This document shows positions 63,855-64,000 of a DNA stretch of 64,000 nucleotides, piece after piece; the stretch's first letter is position 1, and the number at the start of each line of letters is the position of its first letter. The stretch covers positions 186,001 through 250,000 of the forward strand of contig NZ_UAUI01000028.1 of assembly GCF_900455735.1 (NCBI RefSeq). The letters run 5' to 3'. Made by a program: the position numbers and the translations under genes. The stretch comes from Rhodococcus wratislaviensis. GTDB taxonomy: Bacteria; Actinomycetota; Actinomycetes; Mycobacteriales; Mycobacteriaceae. The notes below the pieces were generated by a model that ran no database searches, was not told where the DNA came from, and was given only the letters and a program-made list of their open reading frames with translations.

Positions 63855-64000
63855 CGGTGGAGAGAATTCTGTGGATAGTCGGCCTCGTCGCGTTCTGGGC
63901 GCTGGCCATCTTCCTCATGTACATCGGGTGGCGCGGTCGTGCCCGCCGGCAGGCCGACCGGGTCGGGCAACTTCCCGCCGTGCCCGCGCACCTCGGCGAG
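63851..64000 (+). CDS. Membrane protein downstream of pyrC (5' part only)
   Basis: Fifty codons are visible before the window ends. One membrane helix ([20 protein letters not shown], about residues 7-26) is followed by [20 protein letters not shown]. In many Mycobacteriales a membrane protein lies between pyrC and carA (Rv1382-type position), and this fits. It overlaps the pyrC stop by 4 bp (ATGA), so it is co-translated with the pyr operon. The function is unknown. Confidence 0.7.
   Translation, partial: MTVERILWIVGLVAFWALAIFLMYIGWRGRARRQADRVGQLPAVPAHLGE

Overview
The window looks like chromosomal DNA of a high-GC actinobacterium of the Mycobacteriales, most likely a Rhodococcus. This is inferred from the GC-rich coding bias, frequent GTG starts, leaderless-looking promoters, ATGA/GTGA stop-start overlaps, and the gene order alaS-ruvX-mltG-aroE-A24 peptidase-aroC-aroK-aroB ... 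pepQ-efp-nusB-pyrR-pyrB-pyrC. The typical neighbours of this order (B-4DMT membrane protein, ATP-grasp/alpha-E protein with transglutaminase) are also present. No tRNA, rRNA or CRISPR array was recognised.

Region 1 (1-15 kb) is accessory metabolism: an MHS-type MFS permease, an NDH-2-like flavoprotein, an acyl-CoA-binding protein, a cyclopropane-fatty-acid synthase-like methyltransferase, alpha/beta hydrolases, an SRPBCC protein, a class A penicillin-binding protein, a GlxA-type AraC regulator divergent from an HD-domain protein, and an AhpD-like protein. Region 2 (15-20.1 kb) is a decaying catabolic cluster. It has an intact M20 amidohydrolase, a second M20 gene and an AAHS-type MFS gene that truncate each other head to head, a small DUF1059-like protein, an SDR, and a broken P450-type ferredoxin. 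Region 3 (20.2-24 kb) holds a RidA protein, proline iminopeptidase, a radical SAM protein, a PPOX/F420-type oxidoreductase and a small secreted protein.

Region 4 (23.9-36 kb) is the most unusual part: a patchwork of gene scraps (transposase N-terminus, zinc-ribbon recombinase piece, MaoC tail, TetR piece, flavoprotein N-terminus, ArsR piece, resolvase helix-turn-helix) around a thiol-rich putative metalloid/xenobiotic resistance locus. That locus has an 8-cysteine peptide, a SigZ-like ECF sigma factor with a cysteine tail, a DrrAB-like ABC exporter, an MFS exporter carrying an exact 156-bp internal tandem duplication, a flavoprotein, and a divergently transcribed ArsR-GNAT fusion regulator/acetyltransferase. 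Three copies of a 16-bp operator-like motif lie between the last two. A DinB-like protein and a methyltransferase follow.

Region 5 (36-64 kb) is the core genome: a secreted protein, an AHSA1/ArsR pair with a perfect operator palindrome, a zinc metallopeptidase, aspS, a DUF389-ATP-grasp/alpha-E-transglutaminase operon, a kinase-like protein, rarA, alaS, ruvX, mltG, the aro cluster (no aroQ seen after aroB), a B-4DMT membrane protein, pepQ-efp-nusB, and pyrR-pyrB-pyrC behind a recognisable PyrR-binding site. A membrane gene runs off the right edge.
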